A stretch of DNA of 64,000 nt from UBA822 sp036336795 (GTDB taxonomy: Bacteria; Gemmatimonadota; Gemmatimonadetes; Longimicrobiales; Gaopeijiaceae): positions 1 through 64,000 of the forward strand of contig JAYZFL010000044.1 of assembly GCA_036336795.1 (NCBI GenBank). Reading direction: 5' to 3'. Both the position numbers and the translations under genes were made by a program. Each line of letters starts with the position of its first letter. Position 1 is the stretch's first letter. Below, piece after piece: positions 8,651-17,127 of this stretch. Under the pieces are notes generated by a model. That model did no database searches. It was not told where the DNA came from and saw only the letters and a program-made list of their open reading frames with translations.

Positions 8651-9147
8651 AGGAGTGCCTCGCTTTTTTCCCTCGGAGAGAGCCTCCATGATGTAGTAAC
8701 TCGGGCCACGACGTCGCCTTCCTCATCTCGGATCTCAGCCGTGACCGGGTAGTCTGCGGGTTCAGAGATCACAGGGCGTTCGCAGGTACACTCGGCCACC
8801 AAACGTCCCCGCGCTTTCTTTAGATACTCGGCCGAGAGTCCTATGACGATTCCTCTCACGTCCGGTGGAAGTGTTGTGAGCACGGCCATTCCGCTAACCA
8901 ACTCCCCGAGATTAACCAACGCCACGGCGTGAATGGACGCGAGGTGGTTGCGGACGGCTCGGCGGTCACGGAGGGAGAGGCGTGCGTAACCAGGCTCCAG
9001 CGCTTCGACACGTGAACCGATGGTCGCACTGTAGGGGACGATTAGACCCAGGATTCGGCCAAAAATCCATTCGCCACCAGGCAGTTGGGAAAGTCGGTTC
9101 CACAATCGATTTAGGCGGATACCCGGCGATTCCATGGGTCGAGTCAT
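8647..9147 (-). CDS. DUF4442 hotdog-fold thioesterase-like protein
   Basis: The segment NHLASIHAVALVNLGELVSG is the typical hotdog core of DUF4442 proteins, which are presumed acyl-CoA thioesterases. The product ends with a beta-strand-rich portion (AEIRDEEGDVVARVTTSWRL). I start at the ATG at 9147, which has GGGAG eight bases upstream; an upstream in-frame ATG at 9216 would lengthen it by 23 residues. The stop overlaps the likely TTG start of the nitronate monooxygenase gene by four bases, so the two are probably translationally coupled. Substrate unknown. Confidence 0.78.
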   Translation of the reverse strand: MTRPMESPGIRLNRLWNRLSQLPGGEWIFGRILGLIVPYSATIGSRVEALEPGYARLSLRDRRAVRNHLASIHAVALVNLGELVSGMAVLTTLPPDVRGIVIGLSAEYLKKARGRLVAECTCERPVISEPADYPVTAEIRDEEGDVVARVTTSWRLSPREKSEALL

Positions 9148-9464
9148 ACACGGTGCTCCCGGTTCTCGACGGTCCATTACTCCAGCTATGAGTCGATTAA
9201 GGGAAGATAGGCTCAACGTCGTGTGCCGTCAGGGTCTCAAGCTTCCAGGGAGGTATAGCGAATACAAGTAGTAAGTATCCGGGACATGTGAATAGTTGGC
9301 GATTGAGTGAGTGCAATCACTGTTGTGGTGGTGTGCGGATCTTAGCGAATCCGAGTTTTTGCATCGATTCTTCCGTCGAAATGGTGTTATCCTTCGAGCC
9401 GTGCTTTCTCCCTAGGGTTCGATCCTGCCTCTCGTTCGTTCATTTTTCCCCGAGTCCCACGGTC
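9148..9464. other. Divergent intergenic region with a CRP/FNR-like palindrome
   Basis: This stretch separates the divergent thioesterase and MATE genes. It contains AGTGA-N6-TCACT at 9306-9321, which has the spacing of a CRP/FNR-family site but differs at the outer bases. I see no convincing sigma-70 boxes and no RNA gene. Frame-open sequence upstream of the MATE start is not conserved-looking. Confidence 0.35.
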
Positions 9465-10823
9465 ATGCACATCCTCCGCCAGATGGTTCCTTCGAGGGAT
9501 CATCTTACAACGTTGCTTCGCCTGGCTATACCTGTGGCCACTATACAGGTGGGCGTCATCTTCATGGGCGTCGTGGATGCAGTCATGGTAGGACATGTTT
9601 CAGCAACGGATCTGGCGGCGGTAGCTCTGGGAAATCTCTACTTCGTCATGGCGGTGAGCTTTGGACTAGGAACCTTGTTCGCCTTGGATCCGTTGGTATC
9701 GCAAGCATTTGGGGGAGGAGACCGAGCGGCCATTTCAAGGGAACTCCAGCGAGGTCTTATTCTCGCGATGGGGCTAGCAATGATCAGTTCTCTTCTCCTA
9801 GTACCCGGACGGCCGTTCCTCACTGCCTTGAGACAGCCTCCTGATGTCATTCCCTTGGCGGCTGACTATGCCCTAGTGTCGATCCCGGGCCTATTACCCT
9901 TTCTCGTTTTTGTCGCTCTCCGTCAGAGCCTTCAATCTATGGGTAAGGTGGCACCGATCGTTGTGGCTATCCTCGTTGCCAATTTGGCAAACGTCTTCTT
10001 CAACTGGATCTTGATCTTCGGGAATCTAGGTGCTCCGGCCATGGGGGCGGTCGGATCGGGTTGGGCCACCACACTGAGCAGATGGCTCATGGTGCTGGCT
10101 CTTCTCGGCAGGTCCTGGTCGTTGCTGGGACCATACTTGAGGCCACTACACCGTAGTGCGATCCAAATTGGCCCGCTATGGAAGACGTTCAAACTGGGTG
10201 CCCCGATTGGTATTCAATTCATCCTAGAATTCGGCATCTTTGGAGTCATCGGAGTTCTGATGGGCTCGCTCGGGACTGTTTCCATGGCAAGCCACCAAGT
10301 AGCCATCAATCTAGCCAGCCTCACTTTCATGATGGCGATCGGAGTTACACAGGCGACGACGATACTCGTGGGGCAAGCCGTTGGTGCTGGCGACCCCGCA
10401 CGGGCTAGGAAATCTGCCGGTGCTGGCCTTCTCATAGTGAGTGTTCTGATGACGCTGACAGGAGCGACATTCCTTTCTGTCCCGTCTGTTTTGGCCCGCA
10501 TCTACACAACTGATACGGCGGTCGTGGCGCTCGCCGCAACGTTAATTCCCGTGGCCGGGATCTTTCAGATTTTTGACGGACTCCAGGCTGTCGCTTCGGG
10601 TGTGCTTCGTGGGGTAGGGGATACGCTGGCTCCCATGGTGGTCAACCTGATTGGATTCTGGTTGATCGGATTGCCGGTCAGCCTCTACCTAGGGTTTCCA
10701 GGTGGGTTAGGCCCTCTAGGCCTCTGGTGGGGGATGGCGGTAGGTCTAGCTGCTGTGGCAACGGCTCTCCTCCTCCGGGTGCGCGTGCGCCTCTCAAGGA
10801 ATTTGACGCGCTTGACTCTATGA
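9465..10823 (+). CDS. MATE family multidrug efflux transporter
   Basis: This is a twelve-helix cation-coupled drug exporter in the inner membrane. The N-terminal half opens LLRLAIPVATIQVGVIFMG and VDAVMVGHVSATDLAAVALG, the classic MATE start; the second half repeats the fold from APIGIQFILEFGIFGVIGVL, including MASHQVAINLASLTFMM. I chose the ATG at 9465 (452 residues) because the sequence before it, reachable from a GTG at 9288, lacks transmembrane character. Neither 9465 nor the ATG at 9483 has a clear ribosome-binding site, so the start is uncertain. Substrate unknown. Confidence 0.9.
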   Translation: MHILRQMVPSRDHLTTLLRLAIPVATIQVGVIFMGVVDAVMVGHVSATDLAAVALGNLYFVMAVSFGLGTLFALDPLVSQAFGGGDRAAISRELQRGLILAMGLAMISSLLLVPGRPFLTALRQPPDVIPLAADYALVSIPGLLPFLVFVALRQSLQSMGKVAPIVVAILVANLANVFFNWILIFGNLGAPAMGAVGSGWATTLSRWLMVLALLGRSWSLLGPYLRPLHRSAIQIGPLWKTFKLGAPIGIQFILEFGIFGVIGVLMGSLGTVSMASHQVAINLASLTFMMAIGVTQATTILVGQAVGAGDPARARKSAGAGLLIVSVLMTLTGATFLSVPSVLARIYTTDTAVVALAATLIPVAGIFQIFDGLQAVASGVLRGVGDTLAPMVVNLIGFWLIGLPVSLYLGFPGGLGPLGLWWGMAVGLAAVATALLLRVRVRLSRNLTRLTL

Positions 10824-11150
10824 GAAGAATGCCGAAACGCTTTCGCTGGCATGGATGGAGAGTGAGGTACGGAGCGTGTCGGTGGATCACCCTTCGCTCA
10901 CCGAACCGCTGCTTCGTTTCCCGAGAATGACGATATTCCTTGCGGTTCTTTGGTTGAAATTGCGCAAGCGCCACGTGTACGATCCCCACCTCCCTCTCTG
11001 GTCACGTTCCCGAGGCAGCAAAATTGCTTGTGCGGACTAGTTGCCGGACCATCAGGGTAGCCTCACCTTTCACCGCCGCCCCAAGGCCCAGTTGGCCCTG
11101 GTCGAGCCCTACACCGATGGATGGAATGGCCTTAAGCCGAAAACGATTCT
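10824..11150. other. Intergenic region, no supported gene
   Basis: These 327 bases between the MATE gene and rmlC-type gene hold only short overlapping open frames, including an Arg-rich 33-codon frame at 10830-10931 and a frame interrupted by TAG at 11038-11040. None resembles a family I know. No clear terminator or RNA is visible. Confidence 0.5.
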
Positions 11151-11711
11151 ATGTCTTTCCACTTCGATCATTTACACATACCCGAGGTTATCCGTATCAC
11201 TCCGACTCGCCACGGTGACCATCGGGGTTTTTTCTCGGAGACTTACCGCGCCTCCGCCTTTCAGGGAGCCGGCATCCACGATGTCTTCCTCCAGGACAAC
11301 CATGCTTACTCGTCCAGAGGAGTCTTACGTGGTTTGCACTATCAAGTGTCACCCCGAGCCCAGGCGAAGCTGATTCGAGTGACCCGAGGAAAGGTCTTTG
11401 ATGTGGCTGTGGACCTACGGGCGGGCTCGCCGACATTCGGATGTTGGGTAGGAGAGGTTCTCTCGGCTAAGAACAGTGTGATCCTGTATATTCCAGAGGG
11501 ATTTGCGCACGGCTACCAGTGCCTCAGTGAGAAATCCGAGCTTGTGTATAAGGTGTCCAGCGAGTTTGACTCACGGCTTGACGGTGGGATTGTCTGGGAT
11601 GACGATACCGTTGGGATTTCCTGGCCACTGGAAGGACCGATCCTTTCCGAGCGAGACCTCGCTCTTCCGTCGTTGGTTGAATCGACCAGTCCATTCAAAT
11701 ACTCCCCGTGA
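11151..11711 (+). CDS. rfbC: dTDP-4-dehydrorhamnose 3,5-epimerase
   Basis: The enzyme epimerises dTDP-4-keto-6-deoxyglucose at C3 and C5 in dTDP-L-rhamnose synthesis. The 186-residue cupin shows DHRGFFSETYR near the N-terminus, then QDNHAYSSRGVLRGLHYQ with the catalytic His, VFDVAVDLRAGSPTFG, and FAHGYQCLSE with a catalytic-region Tyr. Length matches the family. No rfbA, rfbB or rfbD lies beside it, so it stands alone here. The next gene starts 13 bases after its stop, suggesting a two-gene transcript. Confidence 0.94.
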   Translation: MSFHFDHLHIPEVIRITPTRHGDHRGFFSETYRASAFQGAGIHDVFLQDNHAYSSRGVLRGLHYQVSPRAQAKLIRVTRGKVFDVAVDLRAGSPTFGCWVGEVLSAKNSVILYIPEGFAHGYQCLSEKSELVYKVSSEFDSRLDGGIVWDDDTVGISWPLEGPILSERDLALPSLVESTSPFKYSP

Positions 11712-11724
11712 GGGAGAATTGACC

Positions 11725-12387
11725 GTGGACGAACAGCACATCCAAGTCACCAGGACGGCACGTTACTTTTCGCTGGGAGTTCCGGGTCCCCGTATCAGGC
11801 AAGTCTGGTTGGTCTGTCATGGTTATCGGCAGTTGGCCAGGAGCTTTCTAAGGCGATTCCGCCCGCTCGACGACGGAACACGGCTGATCATCGCTCCCGA
11901 GGGCCTGTCACGGTTCTACCTGGACGATGGGACCCGACAGCATGACCGTGACGACCCGATCGGTGCCACCTGGATGACAAGAGAAGATCGAGAGAACGAG
12001 ATTCGTGATTATGTCGAGTTTCTCGACCGTGTTCTCAACGAGACCATGGAGAATACGGGGTATGAGTGTGATAAGTTGACCGTTCTGGGGTTTTCCCAAG
12101 GTGTCCATACCGTCTGCCGCTGGGTGGTGGCTGGTGACTTCCGGGTTGCTCGCACGGTTTGTTGGGGCGGTTATCCGCCTCCGGATCTTGATCCGGAGCG
12201 GGGCCCACTCCGGCTCTCCCGGACAGACCTTCTGCTCGTTCGCGGGCTGGATGATCCTTATGTGTCGGAGGAGTCGCACCGATTGCAGAAAAAGAGACTC
12301 GACGAGCTAGACATACCGTTCCGTACCTTAACTCACACAGGACGGCACGAGCTTGACGGTGATCTACTGATGAGGATTGCGGACTAG
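11725..12387 (+). CDS. Alpha/beta hydrolase (phospholipase/carboxylesterase type)
   Basis: This 220-residue serine hydrolase shows VWLVCHGYRQLA (strand and oxyanion region) and the nucleophile elbow GFSQG within LTVLGFSQGVHTVCRW; the Asp of GLDDPYVSEE and the His of GRHELDGD complete a plausible triad. The GTG at 11725 has AGGGAG eight bases upstream and begins after the rfbC-type stop; a TTG at 11719 is also in frame. There is no signal peptide, so it is probably cytosolic. Substrate unknown. Confidence 0.8.
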   Translation: MDEQHIQVTRTARYFSLGVPGPRIRQVWLVCHGYRQLARSFLRRFRPLDDGTRLIIAPEGLSRFYLDDGTRQHDRDDPIGATWMTREDRENEIRDYVEFLDRVLNETMENTGYECDKLTVLGFSQGVHTVCRWVVAGDFRVARTVCWGGYPPPDLDPERGPLRLSRTDLLLVRGLDDPYVSEESHRLQKKRLDELDIPFRTLTHTGRHELDGDLLMRIAD

Positions 12388-12408
12388 AGTTCTTAAAAGA
12401 GAGACCCC

Positions 12409-13353
12409 TCAAAAGTCACCGACGAATGTTATCTCGGGGATCAAGTGGTAGCCTTGCTGCCGCGCCACGTGCTCTTGGGCTGTGTCAATTAGTGTCCGTA
12501 CGTCGGAGGCGGTGGCTCCACCGCAGTTTACGATTACGTTGGCGTGATGTTCGAAGATCTGAGCCCCTCCGTGAGAGAACCCCTTTAGACCACACTCATC
12601 GATGAGGCGTCCCGCACCGATTCCTTCAATTTTCTGGAAGATTGAGCCTGCACTAGGATACACGTTCAAGTCGGGATGGCGCTTCTTCCTCCACTCTAAA
12701 TTTTCCGCCATGACTCGGTGTAGTTCATGTTTCGGTTCTGGGTGTAGTGCGAAATCTACCGAAAGGACTACGTCGTCCCGATCATGGAGGATGCTGTAAT
12801 CGTAAGCGAAACCGAAGTATTCCCGATCGACCTTTTTCCTTTTGCCGGTCTCGGTAAGAATTTCAGCGGACTCTACGATTTCTTCAATAAATATAGTCCG
12901 TTCTCGTGCCGGTGCGGGGGAGAGAAAGTGCAGGTTCTGCCACATAGCGCCGCCCACTGTGCTTGGAATACCCACAAAGTGATGTAGTCCGCCGAGCCCC
13001 CGTGTGACAGTTTCCTGAATGAGATCCGGATAGGTCTCTACTCCTGCTCCGACCCGAACCCGGGCGTCCTGAAGAAAATCGATTTCGGTTACTTCACTCC
13101 GGATAACGAGGCCGCGAAAGCCACTGTCACTGACGAGAATATTGGCCCCTTTACCCAACAAGAAATGCGGGATACCTAGCTCTCGAACTGCGAGTACAGC
13201 GGTCGCCAGTTCATCCCGTGTGCGAGCACGAAAAAAGTGGTCAGCGGGTCCGCCGATACGGAAGGTAGTTAGCGGTGCTAAAGGGATGTCGAGCTCGAGG
13301 CGTCCTGGGCCGAGGCGCCTTTCGAGTTCGAGGAAGACTTGCTCAGTCTGCAT
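12409..13353 (-). CDS. murB: UDP-N-acetylenolpyruvoylglucosamine reductase
   Basis: This FAD enzyme performs the NADPH-dependent second step of UDP-MurNAc synthesis. Motifs seen are TTFRIGGPADHFF and LLGKGANILVSDSGFRG (FAD binding), GLHHFVGIPSTVGGAMWQN, YPSAGSIFQ with the catalytic Ser, GRLIDECGLKG and the terminal IPEITFVG with the catalytic Glu. I start at ATG 13353 (314 residues); the frame is open 21 codons further upstream without family sequence. The gene is isolated from other mur genes and divergent from secD. Confidence 0.95.
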   Translation of the reverse strand: MQTEQVFLELERRLGPGRLELDIPLAPLTTFRIGGPADHFFRARTRDELATAVLAVRELGIPHFLLGKGANILVSDSGFRGLVIRSEVTEIDFLQDARVRVGAGVETYPDLIQETVTRGLGGLHHFVGIPSTVGGAMWQNLHFLSPAPARERTIFIEEIVESAEILTETGKRKKVDREYFGFAYDYSILHDRDDVVLSVDFALHPEPKHELHRVMAENLEWRKKRHPDLNVYPSAGSIFQKIEGIGAGRLIDECGLKGFSHGGAQIFEHHANVIVNCGGATASDVRTLIDTAQEHVARQQGYHLIPEITFVGDF

Positions 13354-13675
13354 ATTTTCTTGATCACTCCGTCTCCAAGGGCGCTCAGATCTGCCGCGGC
13401 AAGATAGATAGCCCACCGACCTGCAGGAAGCACGCCAATGCCTGAACTACAGGCTCTGTCACGGCCAAGTTGAGTACCCCTGAGTTCCTCTTTTGGAGTC
13501 AGGCATTAGAAACTTGCCAGGTCTATCTGATTGTGAGACCGACCTCGTTTGTGATGGTGAAGTGATGCTCGATATGGACCCTCCCAGGGGAAGATCACTA
13601 GATTGACAGGAACACCCTGAGTCTGCGAGGTTACTGGGCTTTCAAACGGCCAAAACCCAAGGATTGACCACCCAA
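13354..13675. other. Divergent intergenic region murB-secD
   Basis: These 322 bases lie between the divergent murB and secD starts and must hold promoters for both. A weak imperfect hairpin (CCTGAGTTCC with GGAGTCAGG) is visible at 13479-13503. I see no confident promoter boxes, small gene or RNA. Confidence 0.4.
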
Positions 13676-15295
13676 ATGCTCAAAGCGGTAAGAGGTCGGA
13701 TCGTTGTCGTCCTGGCGCTTGTCGCCGCGAGTCTCGGCTACCTTTACACAAACCAGATCAAGCTTGGATTGGATCTCCAGGGGGGGATGCACCTCGTTCT
13801 GGAGGTCGACGACCCTGATGGTACGATGACAGCGGATGCGCGGGCCGACGCCATCGACAGGGCTGAACGCATCCTCCGCACGCGAATCGATGAATTTGGG
13901 GTGGAGGAGCCGCTGATTCAAAAGGCAGGGACAGAACGTATTATTGTTGAATTGCCTGGGGTCAGTGATGAAAATCGTGCGAAAAATCTGATTCAGCAAT
14001 CGGCATTTCTAGAGTTCAAGCTGGTTCTGCCGGTGACCGAACTTGAGTCGGCATTGGCCAGAATCGATAGACAAATCGTCGGAGCACTTGGGGAGGATGT
14101 GCTTCGGGAGATGGGACAGGATGCGGTGGGCCCTTCTCAGGATCTCCAAGATCTAATCTTCGGCGGTCAAGATGCCGATACACTTTCAGCTGACAGTTCT
14201 GGAGTACAAACGGTAGCCGAAGGGCAAGAAGATCAATCGGTCAATTTAAGGCCTTTTACCGCACTTCTGGCTTCGGGTGACTTCGAAGGGACATATCTAG
14301 TTGCGCTCGAAGATATGGAGACTGCAAATCAGTTTCTGGCCCTCCCGGAAGTTGAACGTGCCCTTCCTCGGGACGTGTCACTTCACTGGGACGCGGAGCC
14401 CATAGGAGTCGGACAGCGCACGTACATGCGGCTCTACGTCACCGAGGAAGACGCTTTTATCACTGGAGATATGCTGGAAGACGCTCTTGCCCAGCGTGAC
14501 CCACAGTTCAATCAAGCTCAGGTAACTTTCCAGTTCAACCGAGCTGGTGGGCGGCGTTTTTCAAACTTTACGACTCAACATATCGGAGATTACATCGCTA
14601 TCGTCTTAGATAATGAAGTGGTGAGCGCACCGGTAGTGAGAGATCGAATCGGAGCCAGTGGAGTGATTGAGATGGGGAACGCAGACATCTCCGAAGCTGC
14701 GGATCTGGCTCTGGTTCTACGAGCAGGCGCGTTGCCTGCCCGGTTGAGAATCTTAGAGGAACGCACTGTGGGACCGTCACTCGGGCAAGATTCGATTGAT
14801 CGTGGTAGGATCGCAGGTATTATCTCAATGATTGGAGTGGTCGTTGTCATGATCGGCTACTACAGGATGGCGGGTGTCCTGGCAGTGCTAGCGCTCAGCG
14901 TATATGTGATGCTTGTGCTTGGAGGCCTTTCGGCCTTTGGGGCGACGCTTACGCTCCCTGGGATGGCTGGTCTGATTCTATCGGTTGGTATGGCCGTGGA
15001 CGCTAACGTGCTCATCTTCGAAAGGATCCGTGAGGAATTGATTCTTGGGAGAGCCACCCGGACTGCCGTCGACGAGGGTTTTCATAATGCACTTTCTGCG
15101 ATCGTAGATGCCAACCTCACGACACTCATCACCGCTCTCATTCTCTTCCAGTTTGGTACAGGGCCAGTTCGCGGTTTCGCGGTCACACTGTCCATTGGAA
15201 TCGTGGCGTCCTTCTTCTCGGCTTTATACGTGACCAGAACCTTCTTCCTGATCTATGTGTCAGGGAAGAAGGCTTCAGACTCGATTAGCATTTGA
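13676..15295 (+). CDS. secD: Protein translocase subunit SecD
   Basis: SecD works with SecF on the outer face of the SecYEG channel, using the proton motive force to complete export. An N-terminal membrane anchor (VVVLALVAASLGYLY) precedes GLDLQGGMHLVLEV, the large periplasmic domain, and a C-terminal bundle with GLILSVGMAVDANVLIFERI and ANLTTLITALILFQFGTG. The ATG at 13676 follows AAGGA at 13659-13663; a TTG at 13664 is an alternative start. The periplasmic region includes a low-complexity linker at about residues 160-200. secF follows after 10 bases. Confidence 0.96.
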   Translation: MLKAVRGRIVVVLALVAASLGYLYTNQIKLGLDLQGGMHLVLEVDDPDGTMTADARADAIDRAERILRTRIDEFGVEEPLIQKAGTERIIVELPGVSDENRAKNLIQQSAFLEFKLVLPVTELESALARIDRQIVGALGEDVLREMGQDAVGPSQDLQDLIFGGQDADTLSADSSGVQTVAEGQEDQSVNLRPFTALLASGDFEGTYLVALEDMETANQFLALPEVERALPRDVSLHWDAEPIGVGQRTYMRLYVTEEDAFITGDMLEDALAQRDPQFNQAQVTFQFNRAGGRRFSNFTTQHIGDYIAIVLDNEVVSAPVVRDRIGASGVIEMGNADISEAADLALVLRAGALPARLRILEERTVGPSLGQDSIDRGRIAGIISMIGVVVVMIGYYRMAGVLAVLALSVYVMLVLGGLSAFGATLTLPGMAGLILSVGMAVDANVLIFERIREELILGRATRTAVDEGFHNALSAIVDANLTTLITALILFQFGTGPVRGFAVTLSIGIVASFFSALYVTRTFFLIYVSGKKASDSISI

Positions 15296-15305
15296 GACAG
15301 AATCC

Positions 15306-16262
15306 ATGAGACTCTTCTCCAATGCGAACTATCCGTTCATAGAAAGACGCCGTGTCGCGTATGTCTTCTCTGCTGTTCTGATCTTGGTGGGTGTGGTGGC
15401 TATGGTTCTTAATGTTCTCGCTATAGGGAGCTGGCAGAATTATGGCGTCGACTTCACCGGCGGATCTCTGATCCAAGTCCAATTCCGTGAAGCCACGACC
15501 GCTGCTCAGCTAAGGGCCGCTCTTGGCGGAGCTCAAGCTCCACCGATCACACGGTTCGGAGAAGAGAACGAATTCGTGATCCGGGCACCCCTCGCAGAAG
15601 AGGACGTTGACGTGGTGCGGGCACGGCTTGAGGAACAATTGACGGCAGCTTTCGGGAGTGATGTGTTCACCGTAGTGCGGACCGACACCGTAGGCCCTAA
15701 AATTGGTGGTGAGCTACAGCAAAAGGCGACCCTCGCCATCCTGTTTTCTTTTTTGCTGACCCTCGTCTATATCGCTATTCGATTTGAGCTCCGGTTTGGC
15801 CTCGCTTCGATCACCGCAACTGTGCATGACATCATGATCACTTTGGGTTTCTTGGCGGTGTTCAGAGTAGAGATCGCACTGCCAACTGTGGCTGCTATCC
15901 TCACGATTGTAGGGTATTCGCTAAACGATACGATTGTAGTTTTTGATCGGGTGCGGGAAAACTTGAATGCCAAGGGTGGACGTCGTGAAGACCCTATTGC
16001 TCTTGTAAATCGCTCGATCAACGAGACCTTGCCTCGGACCGTGCTGACATCTGGGACTACCCTTGCTGTTTTGTTTGCCCTTTTGTTTGTTGGTGGCGCC
16101 GTGATCCGGGACTTTACTTTGGTGTTGGTCTTAGGTGTTATGATCGGAACGTATTCTTCTATTTTCGTGGCCTCTCCGGCGCTCCTTGCAATTCAAAAGA
16201 AGCTCGGTGACGGGTCCAGCGACCGCGACCGAAAGAGACGCGGGGTCAGAGCAACCCCCTGA
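15306..16262 (+). CDS. secF: Protein translocase subunit SecF
   Basis: This is the partner of SecD in Sec-dependent export. The 318-residue protein starts MRLFSNANYPFIERRR, followed by TM1, YGVDFTGGSLIQVQF, a periplasmic loop, and the C-terminal bundle with SLNDTIVVFDRVREN and NRSINETLPRTVLTSGTTL. Six membrane segments are expected. The ATG at 15306 lies just after the secD stop. The C-terminal tail (DGSSDRDRKRRG) is basic and cytosolic. secD-secF-tatD look like one transcript. Confidence 0.96.
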   Translation: MRLFSNANYPFIERRRVAYVFSAVLILVGVVAMVLNVLAIGSWQNYGVDFTGGSLIQVQFREATTAAQLRAALGGAQAPPITRFGEENEFVIRAPLAEEDVDVVRARLEEQLTAAFGSDVFTVVRTDTVGPKIGGELQQKATLAILFSFLLTLVYIAIRFELRFGLASITATVHDIMITLGFLAVFRVEIALPTVAAILTIVGYSLNDTIVVFDRVRENLNAKGGRREDPIALVNRSINETLPRTVLTSGTTLAVLFALLFVGGAVIRDFTLVLVLGVMIGTYSSIFVASPALLAIQKKLGDGSSDRDRKRRGVRATP

Positions 16263-16266
16263 GTCG

Positions 16267-17031
16267 GTGTTCGACAGCCATTGCCACCTAACTGACAGCC
16301 GCTTTGAGGACGACCGTTTGTCAGTCCTTAATAGGGCGGCCGATGCGGGCGTGACCCATATGGTGACAATCGCATCCGATCTTGAGGATTCCAGGTCCGG
16401 AGTGGCCCTCGCGCGAGCAAATCCGGGCTTGTGGTCAACCGTTGGGGTCCATCCCCATGAGGTCTCTGGGACTCCGGATAGTGATCTTGAGGGGATCCGT
16501 GAGCTCGCAACGGACCAGCCCAAGGTTGTGGGCATTGGAGAGACGGGCCTGGATTTCTTTTACGAACACTCGCCGCGCTCCCTCCAGATAAAATGGTTTG
16601 AGCGACACCTCGCACTTGCTCACAATGTAAATTTACCAGTCGTAATTCACAGTCGCGAGGCGGAGGACGATACGATTGCTGTTATACGCAATGCTCCAAG
16701 TTCTCTCAGGCTCGTCCTGCACTGTTTTTCGGGAAGTTTAAAACTCTTGGAAGCTGGCCTCGCAGAGGGTTGCTACGTGTCTTTTTCAGGCCTTGTCACT
16801 TTTGTAAAATACGACGGTCTGGACGCGGTGCGAGCCGTCCCGGGTGACCGAATCTTGGTCGAAACAGACGCGCCGTACCTTACCCCGGTTCCCCATCGAG
16901 GCCAGCGGAATGAGCCGTCTTTCGTCAGGCATGTGATCGCGGGCGTGGCACGGATTCGAGATGAAAAAATTGGCGACGTTGCGGATTCCACAGCGACCAA
17001 TGCCGCACGCTTTTACTCTATTCAGTCCTGA
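16267..17031 (+). CDS. tatD: TatD family metal-dependent DNase
   Basis: TatD enzymes are TIM-barrel metallonucleases acting on DNA in repair and degradation. Seen in order: VFDSHCHL (HxH), VGVHPHE, GIGETGLDFFYE, LPVVIHSREA, LHCFSG and LVETDAPYL, all typical metal-site segments. I start at GTG 16267, four bases after the secF stop, which gives the usual N-terminus and 254 residues. In-frame GTG 16207 and TTG 16186 would overlap secF and add non-conserved residues. Confidence 0.92.
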   Translation: MFDSHCHLTDSRFEDDRLSVLNRAADAGVTHMVTIASDLEDSRSGVALARANPGLWSTVGVHPHEVSGTPDSDLEGIRELATDQPKVVGIGETGLDFFYEHSPRSLQIKWFERHLALAHNVNLPVVIHSREAEDDTIAVIRNAPSSLRLVLHCFSGSLKLLEAGLAEGCYVSFSGLVTFVKYDGLDAVRAVPGDRILVETDAPYLTPVPHRGQRNEPSFVRHVIAGVARIRDEKIGDVADSTATNAARFYSIQS

Positions 17032-17127
17032 ACGGCTAACGTGATCCTTTGTTCACATCCGTATATTGAATGCCGCCCTACATAGTAAGGCACAGGCCAG
17101 TTCGTCACTTGCGACTCGGGTTTTGGG

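Noticed and set aside
9288..9464. Extension of the MATE protein to the GTG at 9288.
   Set aside because: The extra 59 residues lack membrane character and family similarity, so they are probably leader sequence.
10830..11040. Two overlapping short frames after the MATE gene, one Arg-rich and one with a TAG inside a longer open stretch.
   Set aside because: Neither has family resemblance or a matching paralogue, and the TAG does not fall in a recognisable active-site motif, so recoding is not supported.
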